Part shown: piece after piece, positions 8,158 to 15,949 of the stretch | Position numbering within the stretch: position 1 is the stretch's first letter | Layout: every line of letters starts with the position of its first letter | Source: CALREJ01 sp964533375 | GTDB taxonomy: Bacteria; Patescibacteriota; Gracilibacteria; Peribacterales; Peribacteraceae | Assembly: GCA_964533375.1 (NCBI GenBank) | Contig: CAZHLW010000003.1 | Location: 1 to 64,000, forward strand | Length of the DNA: 64,000 nucleotides | Direction: 5' to 3' | Notes under the pieces: generated by a model | Told to the model about the DNA's origin: nothing | Database searches by the model: none | What the model saw: only the letters and a program-made list of their open reading frames with translations | Translations under genes and position numbers: made by a program

Positions 8158-9240
8158 CTAGCGACGAATCCACGTTCCATCCGGCAGCACCTGTGCGGCT
8201 CCTGCAAGTTCGAGCATCGTGAGCGCCACGCTCACATCGGATGCACTGCGTCCTGTTTTTTCGATGAGGAGATCTGTTGTTTGTGGCAACGCAGTGAGCG
8301 CACTGTAGATGGATCTCTCTTCCGGAGTTTTCGGATCGTACGCGGGCAATGACTTTTCTCCGGGCGAGAGAATGCCAAGAATGTTCAGCACGTCTTCGGG
8401 TTGCGTGACCAGATGCGCCTGTCCGTTCATGATGAGCGTGTGGCATCCTGCAAAGTTCGGATCGAAGATGGAACCGGGAACCGCAAACACTTCGCGGTTG
8501 TAGTCGAGTGCAAGCTCTGCTGTGATGACTGATCCGCTTCCTTCGGGTGCTTCACACACGAGTGTTCCTTCTGTAAGTCCTGCAATGATGCGATTACGCG
8601 ACGGAAACGTGTATTTATCCGGCGGCATATCGAGCGGGAATTCGCTCAGCAGCAATCCCCCTTCTTTCACTATTTGTTCAGCAAGCCGCCTGTTACTGGG
8701 AGGATGAATGCTCGAAAGACCGCCACCCAGAACCGCAACCGTTCTCCCGCATGCTTTCATAGTCTGCAGCGCCACCTGGCTGTCGATACCAAGAGCAAGG
8801 CCGCTTACTGTCATCAGATGCGCCCGTACAAAAACCGGCACGAACGCTTCAACAATACGCTGCCCATACGCACTCATCGCACGCGTTCCCACCACACCAA
8901 TCAGCGCGTGATCCAGCAGAGACAAATCGCCCCGGTACGACAGGAAAAGTGGCGCATCCGCTACCTCCCGCAGACGGTACGGATACAAATCATCCTCTAT
9001 AGTCAGCAGTCTCACTCCATGCTTCTGCATGGCAGCCAAATACGCATCCAGCCGGAAATCCCGAAGTTTGGTGAGCACTTTCTCCACCGCTTCCTCTTTT
9101 AGTCCCAGTTCCGACAGCATGAGCGGGCTGATTTCCTGTAACGCCAGATCCAGATCGCCATACACCTGTTTCAGCGCCTTGTATCGCCTGGGCGTCAGCA
9201 CATCCAGCCACCACCATGTCACAGCACTAGTGAGAGTCAT
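8158..9240 (-). CDS. dprA: DNA-processing protein DprA/Smf
   Basis: 360 residues, standard length. DprA loads RecA on incoming single-stranded DNA during natural transformation. The central Rossmann-like domain has the family signatures GVVGTRAMSAYG, TVSGLALGIDSQV, TVAVLGGGLSSIHPPSN, GGLLLSEFPL, FPSRNRIIAGL and EGSGSVITAELALDYNREV, followed by FAVPGSIFD. N-terminal residues 1-90 are a helical domain, and the last 60 residues resemble the DprA winged helix (TDLLIEKTGRSASDV). A TAGACT -10-like box ends six bases before the ATG. Its presence implies DNA uptake, which is common in CPR bacteria; no other com genes are in the window. Confidence 0.95.
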   Translation of the reverse strand: MTLTSAVTWWWLDVLTPRRYKALKQVYGDLDLALQEISPLMLSELGLKEEAVEKVLTKLRDFRLDAYLAAMQKHGVRLLTIEDDLYPYRLREVADAPLFLSYRGDLSLLDHALIGVVGTRAMSAYGQRIVEAFVPVFVRAHLMTVSGLALGIDSQVALQTMKACGRTVAVLGGGLSSIHPPSNRRLAEQIVKEGGLLLSEFPLDMPPDKYTFPSRNRIIAGLTEGTLVCEAPEGSGSVITAELALDYNREVFAVPGSIFDPNFAGCHTLIMNGQAHLVTQPEDVLNILGILSPGEKSLPAYDPKTPEERSIYSALTALPQTTDLLIEKTGRSASDVSVALTMLELAGAAQVLPDGTWIRR

Positions 9241-9293
9241 AGAACCAGTCTAATGACCTTCAAATCACCGGATAGATACCCCGGAGAAAACTC

Positions 9294-9322
9294 TTGCGGC
9301 TGCGTCGGGAAATGCGCACAAT
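9294..9322 (+). promoter_or_regulatory. Candidate promoter for tRNA-Thr
   Basis: TTGCGG (9294-9299), a 17-base spacer, then CACAAT (9317-9322). Matches to consensus are moderate. It lies about 50 bases before the tRNA. Confidence 0.3.
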
Positions 9323-9373
9323 AGAGCCCTCCCAGCCGTTCTAGACTCAAAAAGAACAGCCTGGAAAAGTTAA

Positions 9374-9448
9374 GCCGCCTTAGCTCAGTGGTAGAGCATA
9401 GGTATCGTAAACCTAGGGTCCGGGGTTCAAATCCCCGAGGCGGCTCCA
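9374..9448 (+). tRNA. tRNA-Thr (anticodon CGT)
   Basis: A complete cloverleaf folds. The acceptor stem GCCGCCT pairs with AGGCGGC, the D stem GCTC with GAGC, the anticodon stem TAGGT with ACCTA around the loop ATCGTAA (anticodon CGT), and the T stem CGGGG with CCCCG around TTCAAAT. The 3' CCA is encoded (9446-9448). It reads ACG threonine codons. It sits alone between dprA and a VOC gene that are both on the other strand. Confidence 0.96.
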
Positions 9449-9449
9449 C

Positions 9450-9887
9450 TCACAACTCCTCCGCCAATCCAATCAAAATCCCCTCGGGTCCGCGCACGAA
9501 ACAGAGGCGGTAGACGTTTTCATACTCCGCAATCTCGCCGACAAGTTCTGCGCCGTGCTTCTTCAAACGTGCAACAACATCGTCAAGGTCCTTCACTGCA
9601 AACATAATGCGGCGCAGACCAAGCGCGTTCGATGGTGGATGTTCCGGTGCGGTTTTGACTGCCGGCGGCGTATGGAATTTTGAGAGCTCCACTTTGCCGT
9701 GGCCGTCGGGAGTGCGCATCATCGCGATATCGGTACGGACGCCTTCGAGGCCAATTACACGGCCGGCCCAGTCTCCTTCAACTGTCGTCTGGCCCTCCAG
9801 TTCCATCCCCAGTTCTATAAAGAACGCTTTCGCCGCCTCCAAGTCTTCGACCACAATGAGAACGTTATCCATGCGCTGTAGTGTCAT
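9450..9887 (-). CDS. VOC (glyoxalase/bleomycin-resistance) family protein
   Basis: 145 residues with two beta-alpha-beta-beta-beta halves typical of the vicinal oxygen chelate fold. The first half begins RMDNVLIVVEDLEAAKAFFIELGM and the second LGLRRIMFAVKDLDDVVARLKKHGAELV. The C-terminal strand YRLCFVRGPEGILIGLAEEL carries the Glu usually involved in metal binding. Close to lactoylglutathione-lyase-like enzymes, but the substrate cannot be assigned. The gene ends two bases after the tRNA on the opposite strand. A TATAGT box lies eight bases upstream of the ATG. Confidence 0.88.
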   Translation of the reverse strand: MTLQRMDNVLIVVEDLEAAKAFFIELGMELEGQTTVEGDWAGRVIGLEGVRTDIAMMRTPDGHGKVELSKFHTPPAVKTAPEHPPSNALGLRRIMFAVKDLDDVVARLKKHGAELVGEIAEYENVYRLCFVRGPEGILIGLAEEL

Positions 9888-9961
9888 AGGCCATGACTAT
9901 AGCCGGAAGCGGCTTTTCCTCAAGCATCCTGATCACATGTTAAACAGTCTTTTGGCTGTAT

Positions 9962-9990
9962 TTGCAAATAAACAGTAAATATGTTATTAT
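9962..9990 (+). promoter_or_regulatory. Promoter of the response-regulator gene
   Basis: TTGCAA (9962-9967), a 17-base spacer and TATTAT (9985-9990) in an AT-rich stretch, placing the start of transcription about 20 bases before the ATG at 10017. One of the best sigma-70-like matches in the window. Confidence 0.7.
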
Positions 9991-10016
9991 ATCCAAGTAC
10001 ATCCCACACAAACACT

Positions 10017-10385
10017 ATGTCCAAAACCATCCTCATTGCCGACGACGACTCGATGATCATGCAGATCTTTAGCCTTGGCCTGGAACAAAACTCCAGCGAT
10101 GTGCGCATTCACAGCGCATCCACGGGTGAATCTGCCATCAGTGCCATCGAGGCGGTGAAGCCGGATGTGCTGGTGCTGGATATCCGCATGCCGCAGGGCG
10201 ACGGATTTACGGTGTTGGAATATCTGAAGAAGCAGAAGATCAACCTGCCGGTTGTGGTCCTCACGAACTACCGCAATGACGACTACGTTGCCAAGTGCCG
10301 CTCCTACGGCGTGAAGGATTATCTGGTGAAGCACGAAATGAAAATTGACCGTATTGTCGAGCGGGTGAATGCCTATATGGTTTAA
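10017..10385 (+). CDS. Single-domain response regulator (CheY-like receiver)
   Basis: 122 residues forming only a receiver domain with no output domain. The acidic pocket is ILIADDDS, the phosphoacceptor Asp sits in VLVLDIRMPQGDG, the conserved Thr in VVLTNYR and the Lys in YLVKHE. It is probably phosphorylated by a histidine kinase encoded elsewhere and acts by protein contact. The start at 10017 (MSKTILIADDD) is chosen over an upstream ATG at 9981 because the latter falls inside the promoter. Convergent with the endonuclease V gene across an AT-rich inverted repeat. Confidence 0.93.
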   Translation: MSKTILIADDDSMIMQIFSLGLEQNSSDVRIHSASTGESAISAIEAVKPDVLVLDIRMPQGDGFTVLEYLKKQKINLPVVVLTNYRNDDYVAKCRSYGVKDYLVKHEMKIDRIVERVNAYMV

Positions 10386-10458
10386 AAGTTTAAAGGTTTA
10401 AAAGTAGAAGGTAATTCGTAATTTTGTGATAACTTTTAAACTTTCTACCTTTAAACTT
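10386..10458. repeat. AT-rich inverted simple repeat between convergent genes
   Basis: The spacer is made of TTTAAA/AAGTTTAAAGG units on the left (10386-10412) and their reverse complement (CTACCTTTAAAC and similar) on the right (10436-10458). It can fold into a long hairpin and may end transcription from both sides. Confidence 0.55.
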
Positions 10459-11151
10459 TCAAACCTGTACCCCTGTGCGCACCGCATTCACATACAAATG
10501 CGCGAGGCGTGTTGGTTCGGGGAGTTTATGACCGCGGAGAGAGTCGATCACCAGATCGACCGCTGTCGGCAGATCGATGTTGTAACCGATGGAAATGAAG
10601 AGCGGGTTCGATCGTTTTTTTGTACGGAGTACTGTGCCGATTTGATCATCGTTGTCCATCAATGCCGAGCGGTCGCCGGGATGCGGACCCGGCTCTGAAA
10701 AGGTGCCCGTTAGTCTGCTTTTGCCCACACCAATTGTCGGACGTTCCAGAAGCAGGCCGATGTGCGCCGCAATCCCCATCCGCCGCGGATGCGCCCGCCC
10801 CTGGCCATCCACAAAGAAGAGATCGGGGGTGGTTGTGAGTTTTGCGAGCGCCAGAAGCAGGACGGGAATTTCCCGGAAGGAGAGGAGACCGGGTATATAA
10901 GGATAGGTCGCCTCAGCCTGCGCGGAGGCTTTCTCGACAATATCGCCGGTGACGCTGTCCCAGACCACGACTCCTGCAGTCAGAATGGAATCAAAGCGGG
11001 TGGAAGATACATCAAGACCGGCAATCAGGCGGACAGGAGCATCCGGAGGCAGCGGCTGCTCGATAACTTCCATTCCCAGCCGTTTTTGGAGTGCAATCGC
11101 CTCCTTGGGACTCAAATTCCAGTCATGCAGCGTACGAAGGCTGAGGGGCAT
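10459..11151 (-). CDS. nfi: Endonuclease V (deoxyinosine 3'-endonuclease)
   Basis: 231 residues. Endonuclease V cuts DNA one base 3' of deoxyinosine to start repair of deaminated adenine. Hallmarks: RLIAGLDVSSTR (first catalytic Asp), YIPGLLSFREIP (catalytic Glu), LFFVDGQGRAHPRRMGIAAH (second Asp and DNA-binding wedge region), PTIGVGKSRLTG, and SIGYNIDLPTAVDLV at the C-terminus. The start at 11151 (MPLSLRTLHDW) is preferred over an upstream in-frame ATG at 11238, whose extra 29 residues look unlike the family. Transcribed toward the response regulator. Confidence 0.94.
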   Translation of the reverse strand: MPLSLRTLHDWNLSPKEAIALQKRLGMEVIEQPLPPDAPVRLIAGLDVSSTRFDSILTAGVVVWDSVTGDIVEKASAQAEATYPYIPGLLSFREIPVLLLALAKLTTTPDLFFVDGQGRAHPRRMGIAAHIGLLLERPTIGVGKSRLTGTFSEPGPHPGDRSALMDNDDQIGTVLRTKKRSNPLFISIGYNIDLPTAVDLVIDSLRGHKLPEPTRLAHLYVNAVRTGVQV

Positions 11152-11221
11152 AGAAAGAAGGTTATTCGCACCTTGTGACGTTCCTGCAAGGCGATCCTGA
11201 CAGTGGGTACCGGGTGGAGTC

Positions 11222-11250
11222 TTGAAGAAAATGCTCATTTTTGCTATACT
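11222..11250 (+). promoter_or_regulatory. Promoter of the 118-residue protein gene
   Basis: TTGAAG (11222-11227), a 17-base spacer and TATACT (11245-11250). The transcript would have a leader of about 30 bases. The promoter lies in the divergent spacer with endonuclease V. Confidence 0.65.
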
Positions 11251-11287
11251 GAGAAGATTTCTTCAACAAACACTTCCACACAAACAT

Positions 11288-11644
11288 ATGTCCATCGAGA
11301 CCTGTATCGCACACGCTATCCACAAGGACCTGGATATTATTGAGGCCCTTCCTGAAGTACAGGACCTGCCGGTTGAGCAGCTCGAGACCTACGTGGAAAG
11401 TTACATCCTGAAGACCCAGGAAACGCTCTGCACTGTTATTGAAGCAAAAGGCGACAGTTTCCTGCGCTCCAAGGACGCCGCAGGCCTCTGTGCCGCTTGT
11501 TTGGAATCCGGCATCGGCCTTCCTCCGCGCATGCTGCTTCGCATGTGCCAGACCATCATTCAGCTCACCACGCTGGATGCAAAGTTCATTTTGGATACTA
11601 CAGACGGAAAGAGTCTGTATTTTGTGAAGATGCAGCTGGTGTAA
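11288..11644 (+). CDS. Small conserved-looking protein of unknown function
   Basis: 118 residues, mostly helical, no membrane segment. Not recognised. It begins MSIETCIAHAIHKDLDIIEA and contains a Cys pair (GLCAACLESG) and a C-terminal strand (KSLYFVKMQLV). The start at 11288 is preferred over 11222 because the longer form would overlap the promoter. It has its own promoter and is followed by a good terminator, so it is a single-gene unit. The leader sequence before its ATG (CACACAAACATATG) resembles that of the response regulator gene 1.3 kb upstream (CACACAAACACTATG), hinting at shared control. Confidence 0.75.
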   Translation: MSIETCIAHAIHKDLDIIEALPEVQDLPVEQLETYVESYILKTQETLCTVIEAKGDSFLRSKDAAGLCAACLESGIGLPPRMLLRMCQTIIQLTTLDAKFILDTTDGKSLYFVKMQLV

Positions 11645-11678
11645 GACTTCCCTTTGTCACACAAACACCCACATAAAG

Positions 11679-11700
11679 ACCCGCAGACGCGGGTTTTTTC
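11679..11700 (+). terminator. Rho-independent terminator
   Basis: Stem ACCCGC/GCGGGT with a four-base loop followed by six T. It ends the transcript of the 118-residue protein. Confidence 0.85.
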
Positions 11701-11759
11701 TTGCCTGCCTCATCCCCGCCCCCTCTCCCAGCCCCAACCGCATGCCGCGGGAGAGGAGT
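11701..11759. repeat. Intergenic CCTCACCCC/CCCCTCTCC-type repeat, copy 1
   Basis: Contains CCTCATCCCCGCCCCCTCTC, then GCCCCAACCGCATGCCGC, then GGGAGAGGAG, forming a hairpin. Closely similar to the units at 45046-45184. Confidence 0.75.
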
Positions 11760-11986
11760 GTTTTGGTTATTACTGTTTCGAAGGAGAATTAAAAAAGAAG
11801 TTCCACCAGGAACATTTTCGCAAAGCGAAAATGAAGGTTCGTCATTCATGGGGTGGAGTCCGGCTGCCCGGGGGGTGAAGGGGTCAGTGGAGATGCGGTC
11901 AGCCCGGACCGCACTTTTTGATTCTTTTTGGGGCACGGCCAAAAAGAATGCCCGCCTGGCAAGGCTCCCCGAAGGGAAACTAAATC
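11760..11986. other. Non-coding spacer, no gene seen
   Basis: About 230 bases between the repeat unit and a VOC gene. It holds small inverted repeats (CCACCAGGAACATTTTCGC / GCGAAAATGAAGG; GCGGTCAGCCCGGACCGC) and a TTTTTGGGGCACGGCCAAAAAG hairpin-like stretch. Short frames here lack coding character; it looks like repeat-derived DNA. Confidence 0.5.
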
Positions 11987-12412
11987 CTAAGACAAAACCA
12001 ACTGCCCGTTCTTATCAAACGGAAAAAACGGATTCCACGCCACCTCCCACAAATACCCGTCGGGGTCTTTGAAATAGCCATTGTAGCCGCCCCAGAACAC
12101 ATCCTGTGCCGGCTTGGTGATAACGGCGCCTGCTGCCTCCGCTTCTTTCAGAAACGCATCCACATCCTCTTTCTTCGAAACATTCTGCGCCAGTGTGATG
12201 CCCTGAAACCCGGACCCTTCCACCGGCACCATCGCATCTTTGGCGAGCTCTTCTTTGGAAAACAGCGACAGTACCGCTCCACCAGTCTTAAAAAACGCCA
12301 CAGAGCCTTCGTGACTATCAGATGAATACTCAAAACCGAGTTTCAGATAGAACTGTTTCGATCGTTCCAGATCAGAAACGCCGAGGGTGATGAGATTGAT
12401 TCGGGAATGCAT
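11987..12412 (-). CDS. VOC (glyoxalase-like) family protein
   Basis: 141 residues. RINLITLGVSDLERSKQFYLKLGF is the typical first beta-alpha unit of VOC proteins. SVAFFKTGGAVLSLFSKEEL and FWGGYNGYFKDPDGYLWEVAWNPF match the PhnB/glyoxalase-like subgroup with the conserved DPDGYLWEV end. The substrate is unknown. Not closely similar to the VOC protein at 9450-9887, so the two are not a recent duplicate. The start at 12412 is chosen because a TATACT box lies eight bases upstream; the earlier in-frame start at 12439 would include that box. Confidence 0.88.
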   Translation of the reverse strand: MHSRINLITLGVSDLERSKQFYLKLGFEYSSDSHEGSVAFFKTGGAVLSLFSKEELAKDAMVPVEGSGFQGITLAQNVSKKEDVDAFLKEAEAAGAVITKPAQDVFWGGYNGYFKDPDGYLWEVAWNPFFPFDKNGQLVLS

Positions 12413-12429
12413 AGGACGCCAGTATAACA

Positions 12430-12453
12430 AAAGCCCCACTTGCGCGGGGCTTT
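12430..12453 (-). terminator. Terminator after rpsI
   Basis: AAAGCCCC pairs with GGGGCTTT and runs into TTTTGTTAT on the minus strand. It ends the rplQ-rplM-rpsI transcript 45 bases after the rpsI stop. It also overlaps the promoter of the VOC gene. Confidence 0.8.
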
Positions 12454-12497
12454 GATTGCAATGTAATGACTAGCGTCAGTCCGAGCGTAGCCGAGGA

Positions 12498-12896
12498 CTA
12501 GCGCTTGGAGAACTGCGGCGCGCGGCGCGCACGGTGCAAACCTGGCTTCTTGCGTTCCTTCTTGCGGCTGTCTCTGCGCAGGAATCCTGCAGACTTGAGT
12601 TCACCGCGGAGGTCCGGGTTTACAAGGAGCAGCGCGCGGCTGATGCCGTGGCGCAGAGCATCACTCTGGGCAGACTTTCCGCCACCAACGAGCTGTGCTT
12701 CGACATCGAAGTTCTTCAGGTTGCTGGTCAGCAGCAATGCGGCTGTTGCGTTTTCAATCTGTGTGCCTGCGAAATATTCCTTCAGGGCCTGGTTATTCAC
12801 CTGCACCTTGCCGGCGCCATCCTGGAACAGTTTCACGCGTGCAATGGCGGTCTTTCTCTTGCCGACACTGTAGAAATACGGGCGCTTGGATTCCAT
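12498..12896 (-). CDS. rpsI: 30S ribosomal protein S9
   Basis: 132 residues, normal length. S9 sits in the 30S head, and its C-terminal tail reaches the P-site tRNA. Seen: FYSVGKRKTAIARVKLF, VQLVGGGKSAQSDALRHGI, ARALL-type helix ISRALLLVNPDLR, and the basic tail RKKPGLHRARRAPQFSKR ending in the conserved SKR. Last gene of the alpha-type block; five bases separate it from rplM. Confidence 0.98.
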   Translation of the reverse strand: MESKRPYFYSVGKRKTAIARVKLFQDGAGKVQVNNQALKEYFAGTQIENATAALLLTSNLKNFDVEAQLVGGGKSAQSDALRHGISRALLLVNPDLRGELKSAGFLRRDSRKKERKKPGLHRARRAPQFSKR

Positions 12897-12901
12897 AATA
12901 A

Positions 12902-13330
12902 TTAACGAGTAAAGGAGAGGGGCATGGGCTGCTGTGCTGCATACGGGTGCTCAGCATCTGCGTAGACATGAAGACGTTTCAGGATTTCGCGGCGGAGACG
13001 GTTGTCTTCCAGCATTCCTTTCACGGCATTTTCCACAACATACGTCGGCTTCTTTTCCATCATCATATCCAGGGAAACGTGCTTCATATTTCCTACGAAA
13101 CCGGTGTGGCGGTGGTAGGTCTTGCGGAGTCCCTTCTTCGGGGGAAGCTTCATTTTGGCGGCGTTGATGACAACGATGTGCTCGCCGCACAGCTGGTGCG
13201 GGGAGAAGGTCACTTTGTGCTTGCCACGCAGCATGTGTGCGGCCTTCACGGCAATCTTACCGATTGTCTGTCCGTCGGCATCAATCAGATACCACTTCGG
13301 AGCCTCTGGTTTGATGGTGGAGGTTTTCAT
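12902..13330 (-). CDS. rplM: 50S ribosomal protein L13
   Basis: 142 residues. L13 is an early-assembly 50S protein. Seen: WYLIDADGQTIGKIAVKAAHMLRGKHK, HIVVINAAKMKL, KKGLRKTYHRHTGFVGNMK and VKGMLEDNRLRREILKRLHVY, with the usual AEHPYAAQQP near the end. Its ATG overlaps the rplQ stop by four bases (ATGA), so it is coupled to rplQ; rpsI follows. Confidence 0.98.
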   Translation of the reverse strand: MKTSTIKPEAPKWYLIDADGQTIGKIAVKAAHMLRGKHKVTFSPHQLCGEHIVVINAAKMKLPPKKGLRKTYHRHTGFVGNMKHVSLDMMMEKKPTYVVENAVKGMLEDNRLRREILKRLHVYADAEHPYAAQQPMPLSFTR

Positions 13331-13794
13331 TTGGTGGAATCAGTGGATGTAGAGGATTCTGCTGTTGCAGGTGTTGCTTTCTTTGCAGCAGGGTTTTTCT
13401 TTGTCGGGGTCTTCTCGACAGGCTTCAACCCGACTTCTGCATCAATGAGCATCAGATCCACAAGCTGGGCACCATCACCCTTGCGGGCACCGGCGGCCTT
13501 GAGCGTCGTGAAACCGGATGTGCGGTTCTTGTAGCGGTTCTTAAGAACTTCCATCACCTTGCGGCTGGCGTTCTTGTCTGTCACATACGCATTCAGCGAA
13601 CGGATGGCGACATGCGTTTCCTGGCGCTTTGCGGTGCTGATCAGGCGGTCAACGGCAGCCTGCACAATGCGTGCGCGTGCTTTCGTTGTGCGGATAGCCT
13701 CGTACAGGAACAGGGACGTGACGAGGTTGCGCTGGAGCAAACGCGAATGATCGGGTTTCTGGGTGAGCCGGAGGCGGGAAGTCTGCTTACGCAT
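13327..13794 (-). CDS. rplQ: 50S ribosomal protein L17 with C-terminal tail
   Basis: 155 residues. The first 115 are standard L17 (RKQTSRLRLTQKPDHSRLLQRNL, TTKARARIVQAAVDRLISTA, GFTTLKAAGARKGDGAQLV). The remaining 35 or so are a Lys/Ala/Thr/Ser-rich tail (KTPTKKNPAAKKATPATAES), like tails on other ribosomal proteins in this window. Follows rpoA by 15 bases, the usual bacterial order. Confidence 0.97.
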   Translation of the reverse strand: MRKQTSRLRLTQKPDHSRLLQRNLVTSLFLYEAIRTTKARARIVQAAVDRLISTAKRQETHVAIRSLNAYVTDKNASRKVMEVLKNRYKNRTSGFTTLKAAGARKGDGAQLVDLMLIDAEVGLKPVEKTPTKKNPAAKKATPATAESSTSTDSTK

Positions 13795-13809
13795 GGGGCG
13801 GGGAGGATA

Positions 13810-14808
13810 CTACTCTTCGGACTCGTTGGAAAGGGTCAATCCTCGGGTCGCAAGTGTGCCTTTGACCTCATCGAGAGCTTTTGCCCCGAATCCGCGGAAA
13901 TTACTAAGAATGGACTCCGTACACTTCGTGAGCTGCTCGATGGAGCCGACGCCGGCGTTGATGAGCGCATTGAGGGTGCGGGGTGACAAATTGAGGATTT
14001 CAATGGGGGTGTAGCTCTCTTTCACAGGGGCGGCACCCGGTCCAACTTCTTCAATCTGGGCGGCGGATACACGGGAGAAATCAGCCATAAATTCCGGCTC
14101 GATGGTCTTTTGATCGGAACCGAAGTACTTGAAGTAGCTCTGGAGCAACTGGGAGGCAAACTGCATTGCTTCATCTGCGGTGAGGGAACCGTTTGTCACG
14201 ACTTCCATCACGAGCTTTTCGAGGTTCGTGCGCTGACCGACGCGGGAAGCTTCAATATCGAAACGGACTTTCTCAACAGGGCTGTAGACAGCATCAATGT
14301 AAATGAGACCCGGTTCGTGGTGCTTCTTGTTGCGCTCGCTTGCCGGTTCGTAGCCGACGCCTTTTTCGACGGTAATTTCCATGCTGACCGATCCGCCCTT
14401 TTCAATCGTGAAGAGGTGGAGATCCGGATTCAGGACTTCAATATCGGAAGAGGTCTTCAGGTCTGCAGCAGTGATGTCCTTCGGTCCCTTCACATCCAGT
14501 GTGATGGTCTCTGTGTCTTTGTTATGCTTACGGAGTTTGACCTGCTTGAGGTTGAGCATAATGTCGACCACAGATTCGGTGACACCTTTAATAGTAGTGT
14601 ATTCATGCTGTGCACCGGCCACGCGGATGGAGGTGACAGCTGCACCCGGCAGACTGCTCAAAAGAACGCGGCGAAGCGCGTTTCCAAGCGTCATTGCGAA
14701 TCCCGGAGGAAGCGGGGCAATGGTGAACACAACATGCGAATCGTCGCCTTTGGAACCTTTGCTGGAACCAAAAACAGGCAATCCGATTTCTTCCTGAATG
14801 ATGTGCAT
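13810..14808 (-). CDS. rpoA: RNA polymerase alpha subunit
   Basis: 332 residues. The N-terminal assembly domain shows FTIAPLPPGFAMTLGNALRRVLLSSLPGAAV-type sequence and GVTESVVDIMLNLK. The C-terminal domain shows EILNLSPRTLNALINAGVGSIEQL and GFGAKALDEVKGTL, the helix-hairpin-helix that contacts UP elements and activators. The start at 14808 (MHIIQEEIGLP) gives the family length; an upstream in-frame start at 14928 would overlap rpsD. Located between rpsD and rplQ as in most bacteria. Confidence 0.98.
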   Translation of the reverse strand: MHIIQEEIGLPVFGSSKGSKGDDSHVVFTIAPLPPGFAMTLGNALRRVLLSSLPGAAVTSIRVAGAQHEYTTIKGVTESVVDIMLNLKQVKLRKHNKDTETITLDVKGPKDITAADLKTSSDIEVLNPDLHLFTIEKGGSVSMEITVEKGVGYEPASERNKKHHEPGLIYIDAVYSPVEKVRFDIEASRVGQRTNLEKLVMEVVTNGSLTADEAMQFASQLLQSYFKYFGSDQKTIEPEFMADFSRVSAAQIEEVGPGAAPVKESYTPIEILNLSPRTLNALINAGVGSIEQLTKCTESILSNFRGFGAKALDEVKGTLATRGLTLSNESEE

Positions 14809-14863
14809 AGATGTGAGAAGGAAGAGAAAAAGTGCGAAAGGAGAAGGATCCTCCCGCGAAAAA

Positions 14864-15481
14864 TTAGTTGCGTGAGTAAAATTCGACAACCAGGCGCATA
14901 TCGATGCCCTGCTCGGCGTCCGTTGCATCCGGAATGGCGATCATTTCCACAGACAGCGCGCTTCCGTCGACCTTCAGCCACTTCGGAGCGAGGTACTTGT
15001 CATGCGCATCGTGGATGAGGGCGAAGATGGGGGAGTCTTTCGTCTGCTTGCGGATAGTGATGACCTGTCCGGGCTGAACGCGGTAGGACGGTGTGGTCAC
15101 GCGGTGTCCGTCGACCAAAAACAGTCCGTGACCGGCAAACTGACGGGACTGCATGCGGGTCATCGCAAATCCTGCGCGGTAGAGGATATTATCCAGACGC
15201 TGCTCCAAAAGCTGCTTCATCTGGTCACCGGTGCGACCCTTGGACTTAAGCGCTTCCGCGTACAAACGGGCGAACTGCTTTTCAGACAGACCGTACATCA
15301 TGCGGGCCTTCTGCTTTTCCTTCAGCTGCTTTGCGTATTCGGAATCACGGCCGGAGCGTGTTTTCGGACCCTTTCCCGGACCATACGGTTTGCGGGACAT
15401 TGCTTTGTCGTACTTGTCGGCACCAAACAGGTTCATGCCGAGGCGACGGGTGAGCTTTGCTTTAGGTCCGGTATACTTCAT
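14864..15481 (-). CDS. rpsD: 30S ribosomal protein S4
   Basis: 205 residues. S4 nucleates 30S assembly and is often the repressor of the alpha operon. It starts MKYTGPKAKLTRRLGMNLFG. The S4 RNA-binding fold is LDNILYRAGFAMTRMQSRQF, then GHGLFLVDGHRVTTPSYRVQPGQVI. The N-terminal region has no Cys, so no zinc finger. A 33-base gap separates it from rpsK. Confidence 0.98.
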   Translation of the reverse strand: MKYTGPKAKLTRRLGMNLFGADKYDKAMSRKPYGPGKGPKTRSGRDSEYAKQLKEKQKARMMYGLSEKQFARLYAEALKSKGRTGDQMKQLLEQRLDNILYRAGFAMTRMQSRQFAGHGLFLVDGHRVTTPSYRVQPGQVITIRKQTKDSPIFALIHDAHDKYLAPKWLKVDGSALSVEMIAIPDATDAEQGIDMRLVVEFYSRN

Positions 15482-15514
15482 AGGAAAAGTAGGGTGAGAG
15501 TGGGAGCGAAGGGA

Positions 15515-15910
15515 TTAGACGCGGCGGCGGCGGGACAAACGGCAGCCACCGTGTGCGATCGGCGTGACATCAATAATGGAATCAAGGTTGAGACCCATGC
15601 CCTGAAGTCCGCGAATACTCTGCTCGCGGCCCGGACCGATGCCTTTCACTTCAACGGCAACGGATTCAATACCGAACGGCTGTGCTTTTTCAACAGCCTT
15701 CTCTGCAGCGACCTTTGCGGAATACGGGGTCGACTTGCGGGATCCTTCGAATCCGGACGATCCGGAGCTTGCCCACGCGAGCACGTTGCCATCGAGATCC
15801 GTGATGGTGACGATGGTGTTGTTCTCACCGGCATGAATGCAGACACGCGCGTTTTTGACGATGCGCTTGACCTTCTTCTTGCGGGTTTTGGTGGCGGGGG
15901 CTGTAGCCAT
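15515..15910 (-). CDS. rpsK: 30S ribosomal protein S11
   Basis: 131 residues. S11 lies in the 30S platform near the E site. Seen: RIVKNARVCIHAGENNTIVTITDL, VLAWASSGSSGFEGSRKSTPYSA, VKGIGPGREQSIRGLQGMGL, and the conserved end TPIAHGGCRLSRRRRV. The N-terminus has a short basic leader (ATKTRKKKVKR). Between rpsM and rpsD as usual. Confidence 0.98.
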   Translation of the reverse strand: MATAPATKTRKKKVKRIVKNARVCIHAGENNTIVTITDLDGNVLAWASSGSSGFEGSRKSTPYSAKVAAEKAVEKAQPFGIESVAVEVKGIGPGREQSIRGLQGMGLNLDSIIDVTPIAHGGCRLSRRRRV

Positions 15911-15949
15911 AGTGAGGATAAGGTTAGGGTTGAGGTTAAGGGATGAGGT
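15911..15949. repeat. GGTTAAGG/GGTTGAGG simple repeat between rpsM and rpsK
   Basis: The 39-base spacer is built from degenerate heptamers of the GGTTAGG, GGTTGAG, GGTTAAG kind. The spacer 16331-16366 between rpmJ and rpsM has the same composition. Confidence 0.7.

Noticed and set aside
14110..15946. Plus-strand open frames of about 300 residues each
   Set aside because: Antisense to rpoA, rpsD and rpsK. High-GC codon use on the real strand leaves long open shadows.
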